From Bacteroidia bacterium (GTDB lineage: Bacteria > Bacteroidota > Bacteroidia > Palsa-965): a DNA stretch of 64,000 nt. Shown here piece by piece: positions 29,073-38,479 of the stretch. The notes beneath the pieces are model-generated. The model was not told the DNA's origin. It did not search any database and saw nothing but the letters and a program-made list of their open reading frames with translations. The stretch is taken from positions 62,001 to 126,000 of the forward strand of contig JAKLJE010000010.1 of NCBI GenBank assembly GCA_023151315.1, given 5' to 3'. A program made the position numbers and the translations under genes. Position 1 is the stretch's first letter; each line of letters starts with the position of its first letter.

Positions 29073-32060
29073 GTGAAAAGCATCCTCCGTTTTTCTTGGT
29101 TACTGTTTTTTGTATTGATCGTTACGATCACTGCATCAGCTCAGAAACTTGATTTCGTTTCTTATTCCGTTGAAGAAGGTCTTTCTCAATCAGAGGCACG
29201 ATCTGTGTTTCAGGATTCGCGAGGCTATCTTTGGGTCGGAACTGCAGGTGGTGGAGTGTGTAAGTTTGATGGAGTGACATTCACTGAGTATAGTCATAAG
29301 CAAGGACTAGACGGAACCATCATCAGTTCTATTGCAGAGGATTCTTCTGGAAACATGTGGTTCGGCACCTCTAATGCGGGTGTATCAAGATTTGATGGAA
29401 GAAGTTTTTCGAGATACGACGGTAAAAGAGGTCTGGCCGACAATAATGTTACAGGAGTTGTTGCCGCGAAGGATCGTGTCTTAATCGGAACGGTGAGCGG
29501 GTTGTATGAATTCAATATGAATACTGAAGTGCTTCGCCGAATCACAAAACTAAATGTTATTCAGGCATTACATATTGATCGTACAGGTGTTATCTGGATT
29601 GGTGCTGATTCGTCTTTGTTCACGCTGAATGGAGATCAAGCTGAACTTGTTGCTTTGCCGTCAGGAGTAAGCTCACTGCGGATTACAGCATTGGGCAGTG
29701 ATGGAAGCGGATTGCTTTATGTTGGACGGGATAACGGATTAATGTTATATCGGAAATCTACAAAGACCTGGTCGGAAAATAATCTCACGGCTATGTTCGG
29801 GATGATGCGTATCTCGTGTATTACATCAGATCGTTCAGGTGGAATTTGGGTAGGTACGACGATGAATCTTGTTGTGAGATATGATGTATCCGGCAAACTT
29901 TTTCCGTATTCCAGAGAGAATGGCTTGCTCGCAGATCAGGTTCACATGATTGTTGAAGATGATACAAGGCATGTGTGGATGGCAACAACTGAACAGAGTC
30001 TCGTGAAACTCAGAAGTGAGGCTTTTACTTACTATCACGACAAACCGGGGATGGGCAGTTATTCCGTGTTCAGAATTTTCGAAGATCACTCAGGTACAAT
30101 TTGGGTAGGATCAAACACTGACGGACTTTACCGATACGATGGAAAAACTTCTTCGCCTGTATTGAATGGCGGAGTGCCTTTCAAGCAGCCCGTTGCGATA
30201 TGTGAAGATTCGATGCAGCGGATTTGGGTTGGACATTATTCGGGTGCAACTTGTATCGTAAACGGCAGACCGGTGAAAACTGTTCTTAACGGAATGCGTG
30301 TTCGTGCATTATGTGCAGATTCGAAAGGAAACATGTGGTATGGAACTTGGGGGAATGGATTATTCAAAGATGACGGGAAGCAAATCACGAATTACACTGT
30401 TGCTTCCGGAGATTTACCGCAGGATTATATTCACGATATATTTGAGGACAGTCGCGGAAGAATGTGGTTCGGTACAGGAGCCGGATTAGTAAAGTTAGAG
30501 TCCGGACAGTTCAACACATTCCTTACGAGTGAATTTTGTAATACCTATGTTGGGTCAATCAAAGAGGATAAACTGGGCGCTATCTGGTTTCATACAGACT
30601 TATGCGTGATGCGATATGACGATCGTGGTTTTACCTCTTACGACCAGGATGATGGATTGGCATCTAATACTGTTTACCTGCTCGAGTTCGATAATGAAGG
30701 TCGCATGTGGGTCGGAACCAATAAGGGGCTAGATTGTGTGACGCTGAACGGCACTTCAGATTTTGTAAGTGTGCGAAACTTCGGAAAGAGTGAAGGATTT
30801 CGCGGCGTGGAATGTAATTCGCGTGCCGTGTGCAGAACCAAAGCCGGACAGTTGTGGTTCGGAACGATTAAAGGTGTAATCAGCTATGATCCTGCGAATG
30901 ACGTTGAGGATCTTGCTGAACCGAACATTCATCTTACGGGCATCAGTTTGTTTCTGGAGAAAACGGATTGGACTTACAGCGGTGCGCAGCAAAACGGATG
31001 GTATCAGTTGCCTTCAATACTCGAGTTGGATCACGATCACAATCACCTTACGTTTCGTTATGAGGGAATCAATCTTCAGAGTCCGGCAGGAATACGTTAC
31101 CGCTTTATGTTAGTCGGTTTTGATTCCACATGGCAACCTGTGACACATGAAACACAGATTACATATTCCAATCTTCCCCCGGGAGAATATGTGTTTAAGG
31201 TGACCGCCGGTAATGGAGAAAACGAATGGAATGAAGAAGGTGCAATGAGTTGCCGAATCACAATTAAAAAAGCTCCCGTGCCATTCTGGGCGAGTTGGTG
31301 GTTTGTTCTGCTTGTTACTGCTGCACTTGCCGGAGGACTCTATTATATTGTTGTGCTCCGGAACAGAATCGCGAAACGTCAGCGAAAGTTGCTTGAGGAT
31401 GAGATTGCGATCCGCACACAGGAAATTTCCCGTCAGAATGAAGAAAAGTCTTTGATGTTGAAAGAGATTCATCATCGTGTGAAGAATAATCTTCAGATCA
31501 TTTCGAGCTTACTTAATCTGCATGCTGAAACAATTCAGGATCCGCGTGTGCTTTCTTTGTTTGAAGATCTCAGACATCGTGTTAAATCCATGGCGCTTAT
31601 TCACGAGAAGATGTATCAGAGTAAGAATCTGGTTAATATTGATATCGCCGGATATATTGATGAGTTGATCCGAACACTGATTGATACTTATGATTCCAAC
31701 AAGAATATTCGCTTGGTGTCAGATGTGAATCATATTGAGTTCCGGATGGATACAATTGTACCATTAGGTCTGATCCTGAGCGAAATTGTTTCGAATTCAT
31801 TGAAATATGCATTCGAAGGAAAGAGCGAAGGGGAAATCGAAGTGTCAATGAAGAAAATCGGTCCGAATCTGTTTGCACTTGAAGTAAGTGACAATGGCAG
31901 CGGTTTACCTAAGGATATTGATTTTGAGAAAACGGATTCTCTCGGAATGCTACTGATCAGAATGCTCAGCGAACAGATTAACGGAGAAATCACGGTTCGT
32001 TCTGCATTGGGAACAAAGTACCGATTGGTGTTTCGTGAGGAAGTGAAAGAGCGTTTCTGA
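29073..32060 (+). CDS. Two-component-propeller sensor histidine kinase (HisKA_2 type)
   Basis: 995 residues from GTG 29073, which starts a signal sequence (SILRFSWLLFFVLIVTITASAQ). Residues about 25-640 hold a Reg_prop beta-propeller array (repeats of GYLWVGTAGGG type: GNMWFGTSN, GRMWVGTN, GQLWFGT). A Y_Y_Y domain (YSNLPPGEYVFKVTAGNG) precedes one membrane helix (about 752-772). The cytoplasmic part has HisKA_2 with phospho-acceptor His800/801 (KEIHHRVKNNLQII) and an HATPase (SEIVSNSLKYAF, DNGSGLP). There is no receiver or AraC output domain, so it is not a full hybrid system, and no response regulator is adjacent. The ligand is unknown. Confidence 0.92.
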   Translation: MKSILRFSWLLFFVLIVTITASAQKLDFVSYSVEEGLSQSEARSVFQDSRGYLWVGTAGGGVCKFDGVTFTEYSHKQGLDGTIISSIAEDSSGNMWFGTSNAGVSRFDGRSFSRYDGKRGLADNNVTGVVAAKDRVLIGTVSGLYEFNMNTEVLRRITKLNVIQALHIDRTGVIWIGADSSLFTLNGDQAELVALPSGVSSLRITALGSDGSGLLYVGRDNGLMLYRKSTKTWSENNLTAMFGMMRISCITSDRSGGIWVGTTMNLVVRYDVSGKLFPYSRENGLLADQVHMIVEDDTRHVWMATTEQSLVKLRSEAFTYYHDKPGMGSYSVFRIFEDHSGTIWVGSNTDGLYRYDGKTSSPVLNGGVPFKQPVAICEDSMQRIWVGHYSGATCIVNGRPVKTVLNGMRVRALCADSKGNMWYGTWGNGLFKDDGKQITNYTVASGDLPQDYIHDIFEDSRGRMWFGTGAGLVKLESGQFNTFLTSEFCNTYVGSIKEDKLGAIWFHTDLCVMRYDDRGFTSYDQDDGLASNTVYLLEFDNEGRMWVGTNKGLDCVTLNGTSDFVSVRNFGKSEGFRGVECNSRAVCRTKAGQLWFGTIKGVISYDPANDVEDLAEPNIHLTGISLFLEKTDWTYSGAQQNGWYQLPSILELDHDHNHLTFRYEGINLQSPAGIRYRFMLVGFDSTWQPVTHETQITYSNLPPGEYVFKVTAGNGENEWNEEGAMSCRITIKKAPVPFWASWWFVLLVTAALAGGLYYIVVLRNRIAKRQRKLLEDEIAIRTQEISRQNEEKSLMLKEIHHRVKNNLQIISSLLNLHAETIQDPRVLSLFEDLRHRVKSMALIHEKMYQSKNLVNIDIAGYIDELIRTLIDTYDSNKNIRLVSDVNHIEFRMDTIVPLGLILSEIVSNSLKYAFEGKSEGEIEVSMKKIGPNLFALEVSDNGSGLPKDIDFEKTDSLGMLLIRMLSEQINGEITVRSALGTKYRLVFREEVKERF

Positions 32061-32124
32061 ACTGAGGCGTAGTATTCGGATTAAAGGATTTTTGCACAAA
32101 CATTTTTTACAATTCTTGTTTCAG

Positions 32125-32616
32125 ATGATAAAACATTCAGCTCCATTAATATTACTTGGGTTCAGTATATTTCTGATTCACTGTAAGAAAAGGAAAGAAG
32201 AGCAATTGAACGAATCGTTGTATGACGAGAGCATGAGTTCCTCCCTTGTGTTTTATAAAGGTGTTGACTCTACCTATACTGCGGCTGGCGGCAGTCCGCA
32301 CGGACCTTTTAAGTTGAAGTTTAACACAACAGCATCGGCTGCGCTGACAGATAATGGTCGCTTGCCTGCGGGCTCATCTTTTCCTCAAGGTTCTCTCATT
32401 GTGAAAGAGCTGTACAGCGGCAACTTACTCACAACTTATGTTGTAATGAAAAAAGATAAGGAATCGAGGTTCAGAAGTGAGGGTGATTGGGTTTGGGGGG
32501 AATACAAAGCAGATGGTAGTTTGATTTACAGCGCAGGTAACAAAGGGATGTCGTGTATTCCGTGTCATACTTCCGGTTCCGTACGTGACTACACGAGAAG
32601 CTTTGATTTGCACTAA
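32125..32616 (+). CDS. Cytochrome P460-like lipoprotein with one haem motif
   Basis: 163 residues from ATG 32125; a TTG at 32092 in frame is less likely. Hydrophobic N terminus ending in Cys (FSIFLIHC), so probably a lipoprotein although the lipobox is not perfect. The body (HGPFKLKFNTTA, SSFPQGSLIVKELYSG, WVWGEYKADGS) and the end (CIPCHTSG...DYTRSFDL) follow the cytochrome P460/P460-like pattern with a single CXXCH haem site. Members oxidise hydroxylamine or have unknown redox roles; a hydroxylamine role here is unproven. It lies 64 bases after the sensor kinase. Confidence 0.65.
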   Translation: MIKHSAPLILLGFSIFLIHCKKRKEEQLNESLYDESMSSSLVFYKGVDSTYTAAGGSPHGPFKLKFNTTASAALTDNGRLPAGSSFPQGSLIVKELYSGNLLTTYVVMKKDKESRFRSEGDWVWGEYKADGSLIYSAGNKGMSCIPCHTSGSVRDYTRSFDLH

Positions 32617-32647
32617 GCGCGCTGCTGCCTTTTAAGCTGAAATGATT

Positions 32648-32668
32648 CAGTCTGTATTCTGCAGACTG
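32648..32668. repeat. Inverted repeat after the P460-like gene
   Basis: CAGTCTG (32648-32654) and CAGACTG (32662-32668) with a 7-base loop. It is a possible hairpin about 32 bases past the stop; no T run follows, so a terminator function is uncertain. Confidence 0.4.
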
Positions 32669-32724
32669 CCGACAATTGATCATTCATTTGTTAATTCAGG
32701 TTGAGCTAATCTGTATGGCGATCC

Positions 32725-32754
32725 GTGCGGCGTAATGGAATAGTCATATTTTTG
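32725..32754 (+). promoter_or_regulatory. Predicted promoter of the glycosyltransferase-like gene
   Basis: GTG (32725-32727; consensus TTG), 19 bases, then TATTTTTG (32747-32754), a full match to TAnnTTTG. The start of transcription would be near 32759, about 18 bases before ATG 32778. Confidence 0.4.
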
Positions 32755-32777
32755 TTTCCTACGGAATAACCGTTGAT

Positions 32778-34502
32778 ATGAAATTGCGAATTGTCACGAT
32801 TCTGAAGTTTTTGCCATGGGGTGAGATGCTGATTGTTGGTGCAATTGTATTGCTCTCAGCTTATTATTTCAACGGTTCAGAGAGTCTCATTGCAGCAGAC
32901 GGTAAAGGTTATTACGAATATCTGCCTTCAGCGTTTATTCGTCACGATCTAAATCGCCATTCAATTGACACTACGGAGAACGCGGTTTTATTTGATGAGC
33001 TCAAGCAAATGGGATTTTATTTGCCGGCAGGTTCAGGTTTAGCGAATAAGTATTTCTGCGGTACGGCTGTTTTAATGAGTCCGTTTTTTCTGACGGGAAC
33101 AATGATAGCTGATGCGGGAGACAACGGATACTCACCGCTATTTCAGAATCTGATGTTCATATCGGCACTGTTCTACCTTTTTGGGGCGTTGATTTTTTTT
33201 CGTGGTTTACTGAAACTCTACCGAATTTCACCTGCTGTGATTTTCGCTTGTCAGGTTCTGATGGTGTTTGCCACTTCAACGCTGCACTATACATATAATG
33301 AAAGCAGTTTCAGTCACGTTTACTCTCTGTTTGCGGTTAGCGGATTTTTGTATTTCGTTAAAGCCTGGCATGTATCTCCGCGAAAGTGGAGATTGGTGAT
33401 GATCGGATTATTGTTCGGACTGATTTGTATTATCCGACCTGTCAACGGTTTGATTCTGTTGTTTGTGCCATTTCTGTTTGATTCCGGCGTTGAGTTTGTG
33501 AGTGTATTGAAGCAAATATTCTCAGTACGTTGGAAACTCATCTTTCCGATCGCGGCTTTTCTGATTGTGGTGAGTGTTCAAATGATAACATGGTATTTGC
33601 AGTGCGGAAAGTTCTTTATTTATTCATATGGAGATGAAGGCTTTAATTTTTTGAGCCCGGAATATTTCCGTTTCCTGTTCAGTTGGGAACGGGGTGTTTT
33701 CATTTACGCGCCGGTGTTGTTGATGGTGGTACCTGCATTGTTTTTCATGGCAACCAAACGTGAATTTTACAGAGTTACAGTTTGGCTGTTGTTTTTTGGA
33801 GTTACGGTTTACATTCTCTCATCCTGGCATGTGTGGTCATATGGTTGCAGTTACGGGCAGCGCCCGATGATTGAGTATTATCCGGTGTTCTTTCTTCCGA
33901 TTGCTTTCTTTCTGCACAGATCTCATGGCTTATTGCGTTGGCCGTTAATTGCGGCCGGGGGCTTCTTTGTATATCTGGCGGTGATTCAGACGTATCAGTA
34001 TAGAAATTTCATTTTGCGATGGGAGTCAATGACCAAAGAGGGGTATTGGAGTATTTTCCTGAGAACGGAAGATCATTATCGCGGCTATCTGTATAAGACG
34101 TTGTACAATGATCCGGGATTCAGGAAGATGGAAGAATACAACAGAGATTCACTTCGCTGTGATGTATTCTATTCCGACACAGTTCTTGTGTTTAAGGAAC
34201 CCGGTGAAACCTTCGCGAAAATGCAGCTGATTAAGGTTACGCTTACTGATTATTTTGACACACGGGATCCGGCTGTAATTGAAGTTAGCGTCAGAGACTC
34301 CGCGAGCGGGAATCTTAACTACGCTTTTGGAGCATCAAAAATGCATTTCGCGGGTTTTGATACTGATAAAGAAACTGCAGGTCGCTTCGATTATCTCATT
34401 CCCGCCTTTAACAGCGCATCTCCGCAGATCGTGGTGCTGAAAGTATATACTAATGCGTATCCTGCGCGCCTCAGAGAAATCTCGATGTCGAGATGGGAGT
34501 AG
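32778..34502 (+). CDS. Polytopic membrane protein, GT-C glycosyltransferase-like
   Basis: 574 residues with roughly ten membrane helices in the first 420 residues and a soluble beta-rich C-terminal region (about 430-574). An early loop carries ADGKGYYEYLPSAF, resembling the acidic first-loop motif of GT-C (GT39/RgtA-type) glycosyltransferases that use lipid-linked sugars. Another conserved-looking stretch is SSWHVWSYGCSYGQRPMIEYYP. The specific substrate cannot be told. It is a single gene, with its own predicted promoter and a terminator shared with dnaA. Confidence 0.6.
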   Translation: MKLRIVTILKFLPWGEMLIVGAIVLLSAYYFNGSESLIAADGKGYYEYLPSAFIRHDLNRHSIDTTENAVLFDELKQMGFYLPAGSGLANKYFCGTAVLMSPFFLTGTMIADAGDNGYSPLFQNLMFISALFYLFGALIFFRGLLKLYRISPAVIFACQVLMVFATSTLHYTYNESSFSHVYSLFAVSGFLYFVKAWHVSPRKWRLVMIGLLFGLICIIRPVNGLILLFVPFLFDSGVEFVSVLKQIFSVRWKLIFPIAAFLIVVSVQMITWYLQCGKFFIYSYGDEGFNFLSPEYFRFLFSWERGVFIYAPVLLMVVPALFFMATKREFYRVTVWLLFFGVTVYILSSWHVWSYGCSYGQRPMIEYYPVFFLPIAFFLHRSHGLLRWPLIAAGGFFVYLAVIQTYQYRNFILRWESMTKEGYWSIFLRTEDHYRGYLYKTLYNDPGFRKMEEYNRDSLRCDVFYSDTVLVFKEPGETFAKMQLIKVTLTDYFDTRDPAVIEVSVRDSASGNLNYAFGASKMHFAGFDTDKETAGRFDYLIPAFNSASPQIVVLKVYTNAYPARLREISMSRWE

Positions 34503-34530
34503 GGGAGATTTGGCAACTGATGATAAAATT

Positions 34531-34554
34531 AAAGGCTCCTTTTCGGGAGCCTTT
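34531..34554. terminator. Bidirectional terminator between the GT-like gene and dnaA
   Basis: AAAGGCTCC (34531-34539) pairs with GGAGCCTTT (34546-34554) around a 6-base loop. T-rich sequence follows on the plus side (TTTATTATTT) and AT-rich sequence on the other, so it can serve both convergent genes. It is 28 bases after one stop and 5 bases after the other. Confidence 0.85.
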
Positions 34555-34559
34555 ATTAT

Positions 34560-35990
34560 TTACTGGATGCTGAGTTTCTTTTCGAGCTCATCGATGTAAG
34601 CTCTGAATCTCTTGTCAGTGTCCATCAGGTTGTTTACGGTACGGCAAGCATGTAATACTGTCGCGTGATCTTTACCTCCGCAGTGCATTCCGATTGTTGC
34701 CAGAGAAGATTTGGTCATGCTCTTGGCAAAGTACATTGCAATCTGACGAGCCTGAACCACTTCGCGCTTGCGGGTTTTGCTCTTGAGCAATTCGATTGGC
34801 AGATCGAAGTAATCACATACCACTTTCTGGATGTAATCGATAGAAACTTCGCGTGCCGTATTCTTCACAAACTTGTCGATCATCTGTTTCGCGAGATCCA
34901 GAGTGATGGCTTTCTTGTTGAGGGAAGCCTGAGCAAGGAGTGAAATGTAAGCGCCTTCGAGTTCGCGGATATTTGTTGTAATGCTGTAAGCGAGGTATTC
35001 AATTACTTCACGCGGAAGTTCGATGCCGTCGATGTAAAGTTTCTTTTCAAGAATAGCGATACGGGTTTCGAGGCTCGGAACCTGCAGATCAGCAGACAAT
35101 CCCCATTTGAAACGGGAAAGGAGTCGCTGCTCCATACCCTGCATTTCTACCGGCGGTTTGTCAGCAGTAAGAACCAGCTGCTTTCCGGTTTGATGAAGGT
35201 GGTTGAAGATGTGGAAGAACACATCCTGAGTTTTGTCTTTACCTGCGAAGAACTGAACGTCATCAATGATCAGAACATCAATCATCTGATAGAAATGAAT
35301 GAAGTCGTTCTGGTTGTTGTTTTTCACAGCATCAATGAACTGGTGCGTGAATTTCTCTGAAGAAACGTACAGAACCGTTTTTCCGGGATGGAGATGCTTG
35401 ATCTGCAAACCGATTGCGTGAGCAAGGTGTGTTTTACCCAAACCTACACCGCCGTAAATAAGAAGCGGATTGAATGCTGTTCCTCCCGGTTTCTGGGAAA
35501 CCGCGAATCCAGCAGAGCGTGCAAGGCGATTGCAATCACCCTCTACAAAATTCTCGAAAGAATAGTTCGCATTGAGTTGCGACTCAACGTTTACTTTCTT
35601 CAGACCCGGGATAATGAACGGGTTACGGATTGTATTCTTATTGAGATCAATCGGCATTGCAACCGATGGATTCTTCACATCCTTACGATTGGACGTAGGG
35701 ATTTTTACTGTGTACGGTTTTGTATTGCTGAAAGAGTTTTCCATGATAATGGAATACTCCAGCTTTCCTTCAGTACCAAGCTCCTTGCGGATGGTTTTCT
35801 TAAGTAGCGTAATGTAATGCTCTTCCAGCCATTCGTAAAAGAACTGACTTGGAACCTGAATTGTAAGAATGTTACCGTTTAGCTTAAGAGGTTTGATCGG
35901 ATCAAACCAAGTCTTAAAGCTTTGAGCACTTACATTGTCTCTGATTACGTTTAAACAGCTTTCCCAAACTTTTTCGTGTGTTTTCTCCAT
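34560..35990 (-). CDS. dnaA: Chromosomal replication initiator DnaA
   Basis: 476 residues from ATG 35990 (MEKTHEKVWESCLNVI); the open frame upstream to 36098 is not DnaA-like. Domain I (1-85) with SFKTWFDPI, a short linker, then the AAA+ domain with Walker A GGVGLGKTHLAH, Walker B VLIIDDVQFF and sensor segment EQRLLSRFKWGL. Domain IV ends with the DNA-binding signature GGKDHATVLHACRTV. It binds DnaA boxes at oriC and opens the origin. A well-formed promoter lies about 65 bases upstream. dnaN and gyrB are not adjacent, as is common in Bacteroidota. Confidence 0.98.
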   Translation of the reverse strand: MEKTHEKVWESCLNVIRDNVSAQSFKTWFDPIKPLKLNGNILTIQVPSQFFYEWLEEHYITLLKKTIRKELGTEGKLEYSIIMENSFSNTKPYTVKIPTSNRKDVKNPSVAMPIDLNKNTIRNPFIIPGLKKVNVESQLNANYSFENFVEGDCNRLARSAGFAVSQKPGGTAFNPLLIYGGVGLGKTHLAHAIGLQIKHLHPGKTVLYVSSEKFTHQFIDAVKNNNQNDFIHFYQMIDVLIIDDVQFFAGKDKTQDVFFHIFNHLHQTGKQLVLTADKPPVEMQGMEQRLLSRFKWGLSADLQVPSLETRIAILEKKLYIDGIELPREVIEYLAYSITTNIRELEGAYISLLAQASLNKKAITLDLAKQMIDKFVKNTAREVSIDYIQKVVCDYFDLPIELLKSKTRKREVVQARQIAMYFAKSMTKSSLATIGMHCGGKDHATVLHACRTVNNLMDTDKRFRAYIDELEKKLSIQ

Positions 35991-36236
35991 TCTTAATTTC
36001 TCCACCGGTAATAGGGTTCTTATATCTTGTGTGTGTGTGATCTTTAATCGTGTCCCAAAATTATTATTTCGCGACAACCCACCAATTTTTTTCAACAAAA
36101 AAAACTTAGAAAAAATTTCTCAGCGATTTGCATAATTGATTGCTTTCACAGTTCCGCATTTTAGCGACTTTTTTCTCTAGCGAAAAATCGTTTTTTCAAT
36201 TTTCCAAATTTTAATTGGAAATATTTCCGGGAAATT
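35991..36236. other. AT-rich region upstream of dnaA
   Basis: 246 bases between dnaA and the metallophosphatase stop, with A/T runs (36090-36125, 36165-36215). I looked for TTATNCACA-type DnaA boxes on both strands and saw none, so there is no direct support for an origin here. It holds the dnaA promoter and the end of the neighbouring transcript. Confidence 0.5.
36056..36085 (-). promoter_or_regulatory. Predicted dnaA promoter
   Basis: On the minus strand TTG (36085-36083), exactly 19 bases, then TAATTTTG (36063-36056): a full match to the Bacteroidota consensus. The transcript would begin near 36051 with a leader of about 60 bases. Confidence 0.65.
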
Positions 36237-37175
36237 TCACCCTACGGATTGAATCGGCGAACTCGCAGCGGTAATTTTTTTGTTACGCGATTTTTTATCA
36301 GTGAAAATTTCAATTTTCCCTAAGCGGATTCCTGCCCAACCAACCTGTGTAACTACAACTGATTCATTCTCACGGTTTCGAACTGTCACTGGATTTTCCA
36401 GCAGCGTATGCGTGTGTCCTCCAATGATAATATCAATGCCGCGCGACTTTTTCGCCAGCACCATATCGCTCACTTTGTCGTTCTCGTACTTGTAACCGAG
36501 GTGTGAAAGACAAACCACCACATCGCACTTTTGATTGTCTCTCAGTTCTTTCACCATTTCTGCTGATTTCACAATAGGATCTGTGTAAACAGTCTTGCCG
36601 TACAAGCGACTGTCAACGAGGCCAGCCATTTCAATTCCCAATCCAAACACTCCGATTTTCACACCGTCCATTACAAAAACTTTGTACGGCTGTGTTTTGC
36701 CTTCCATTGGCGTTCCTGTGAAATCGTAGTTTGCACACAACAACGGAAACGTCGCATGTTGCATTTGTTTTGCCAGGTTGTCAAGTCCGCCGTCGAAGTC
36801 GTGATTACCAATAGCAGAGGCATCATATCCCATAGCAGACATCAACTTGATTTCCGCTTCTCCACCGTACATGTTGAAGTAGGGAGTTCCTTGAAAAATA
36901 TCTCCGGCATCAAGCACAAGAACATTTTTCTCCTGAGCGCGGATTTGTTTGATCATTGCCGCGCGTCTCTCAACGCCTCCGAGTCCGGCAAACTTCGGAT
37001 CATTCGCAGGGAAGGGCTCTAGATGACTGTGGACATCGTTGGTGTGAAGAATCACAACCTTCACTTTCTCTTCCGGTTTTTCCATTTTCCGGAAAGCAGA
37101 AGTCAGTGTTCCCAGTCCGAACAACGCTCCGGCACCGGTAAGTGTGCGAATGAAATCTCTTCTACTTTGTTTCAT
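36237..37175 (-). CDS. Metallophosphatase, 5'-nucleotidase N-terminal half, Tat-type signal
   Basis: 312 residues from ATG 37175, overlapping the upstream gene by 14 bases; an earlier start at 37193 is possible. The N terminus MKQSRRDFIRTLTGAGALFG is a twin-arginine-type signal. Metallophosphoesterase motifs follow: HTNDVHSHLEP, DAGDIFQGTPYF, IGNHDFDGG, and GGHTHTLLENP. These match the catalytic half of UshA-like 5'-nucleotidases, which bind two metal ions. The second (C-terminal) half is encoded by the gene just upstream, so the two products probably work together in the periplasm on nucleotides or related phosphoesters. Confidence 0.9.
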   Translation of the reverse strand: MKQSRRDFIRTLTGAGALFGLGTLTSAFRKMEKPEEKVKVVILHTNDVHSHLEPFPANDPKFAGLGGVERRAAMIKQIRAQEKNVLVLDAGDIFQGTPYFNMYGGEAEIKLMSAMGYDASAIGNHDFDGGLDNLAKQMQHATFPLLCANYDFTGTPMEGKTQPYKVFVMDGVKIGVFGLGIEMAGLVDSRLYGKTVYTDPIVKSAEMVKELRDNQKCDVVVCLSHLGYKYENDKVSDMVLAKKSRGIDIIIGGHTHTLLENPVTVRNRENESVVVTQVGWAGIRLGKIEIFTDKKSRNKKITAASSPIQSVG

Positions 37176-37953
37176 AATAGATTCTGCCGTCAAGCGCAGG
37201 TGTTACTGATTTATTCTGACGAGTGAGTTCCAGGAAATGCTCAATGATAGCATCACGGATTTTTAATCCGGTTGTTTCCGTTTTGATCGGGTCTTTCAGG
37301 AACGACATCTTATCGCCGCCATTGGCCAGATAATCGGAAGTGATGATTTTATAAGTCTTGGTGCTGTCGAATGCTACTCCCTGAATCAAAACATTTCCCG
37401 GAGTACGGTCTGCTTTGATTCCCATTTTCATTCCTGCAACCGGTACTCCGCCGGATGCGGCAACATACTTCAGCAGTTCGAACATTTTCTGTCCGGAAAT
37501 TGTAACGACAACAATTTCATTTTCGAAAGGCATGAGCTCGAAAATGTTCCCACGTGTGATATTTCCCTGCGGCAATGAAGAACGCAGACCGCCGTTGTTC
37601 AGAATGCACACTTGTGCCGGTGTAGTATTTTCTGTCTTGGTGTATGCATAATTACCTGAATTCAGAACAACATCAGCAACAAAATTACCGAGCAGAGTTT
37701 CTGATTTTTCTCTCTCCTTGGGCATAGCCGCAGTTGTTGTACCGATAACAACATTCATAATGCTGTCCATCCCGGTTTTATAGGGAGTGAGAATGGAACT
37801 GATCACGGAATCATTCTGTTGTACCGACGAATTCATTTCCACGGTACCGGGCGTGATTGCAGTGATATGTGTTTTTCTGTGACAGCCGCTTACTTCGATA
37901 ATTAATAAGGCGAACAGGAACAGAGGGAGTATGCGTAATGGTTTCATTGACAT
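37162..37953 (-). CDS. 5'-nucleotidase C-terminal domain lipoprotein
   Basis: 263 residues; ATG 37953 or 37947 (MKPLRILPLFLF). A lipoprotein signal ends SGC (residues 22-24). The rest is the substrate-binding half of the UshA family: LGNFVADVV, ICILNNGGLRSSLPQGNIT-like segment (written here VCILNNGGLR), FELMPFENEIVV and YKIITSDYLANGGDKM. It lacks the metal-binding phosphatase half, which is the next gene. A membrane-anchored substrate-binding subunit acting with the Tat-exported catalytic subunit is the simplest reading (inference). Confidence 0.88.
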   Translation of the reverse strand: MSMKPLRILPLFLFALLIIEVSGCHRKTHITAITPGTVEMNSSVQQNDSVISSILTPYKTGMDSIMNVVIGTTTAAMPKEREKSETLLGNFVADVVLNSGNYAYTKTENTTPAQVCILNNGGLRSSLPQGNITRGNIFELMPFENEIVVVTISGQKMFELLKYVAASGGVPVAGMKMGIKADRTPGNVLIQGVAFDSTKTYKIITSDYLANGGDKMSFLKDPIKTETTGLKIRDAIIEHFLELTRQNKSVTPALDGRIYYETK

Positions 37954-38068
37954 ATCACAAGTTTAACGAATTCCGCTGAGAGATTGGGGCAGGTTTTGTT
38001 GTATTTCCGTTAATAGATTTAAAATCTGAAATCGAAAACCTTGTTAACTTCGACAAAAAAAATACTGC

Positions 38069-38479
38069 ATGTTCACAGCTGAAACATCAATGCGCGTTCG
38101 TTACGGTGAAACCGACAGAATGGGTTATGCTTATTACGGCAATTACGCTGAGTATTACGAAGTAGGAAGGGTGGAAGCCTTACGCAAATTGGGATGGAAT
38201 TATAAGGAGATGGAAGACAGCGGTATTCTTTTGCCGGTTTATACTTTCAGTATTAAATATCTGAAGCCTTCATTTTATGATGATCTGCTCATCGTGAAAA
38301 CAATGATCAAGGAAATGCCGCGCACGCGAATTCGTTTTGACTACGAAATGTACAATGAGAAAGGGGATAAACTGAATGAAGGCGAAACTACGCTTGTATT
38401 TGTGGATGCAGCTTCTAAACGTCCGTGTGGTGCTCCCGATGAATTTCTCGAGGCATTGAAGCCTTACTTTACGTCGTAG
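38069..38479 (+). CDS. YbgC-family acyl-CoA thioesterase
   Basis: 136 residues, hotdog fold. The 4-hydroxybenzoyl-CoA thioesterase/YbgC signature RYGETDRMGYAYYGNY carries the catalytic Asp (ETD), followed by YYEVGRVEALRKLG. It hydrolyses short- or medium-chain acyl-CoA thioesters in the cytoplasm. Its 3' end overlaps the convergent yigZ-family gene by 11 bases. GTTAACTTCG lies 16 bases before the ATG and resembles a -7 element with one mismatch. Confidence 0.9.
   Translation: MFTAETSMRVRYGETDRMGYAYYGNYAEYYEVGRVEALRKLGWNYKEMEDSGILLPVYTFSIKYLKPSFYDDLLIVKTMIKEMPRTRIRFDYEMYNEKGDKLNEGETTLVFVDAASKRPCGAPDEFLEALKPYFTS

Noticed and set aside
35991-36236. oriC next to dnaA
   Set aside because: AT-rich, but no cluster of TTATNCACA-type DnaA boxes was seen on either strand. 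A GC-skew plot of the whole chromosome would decide.
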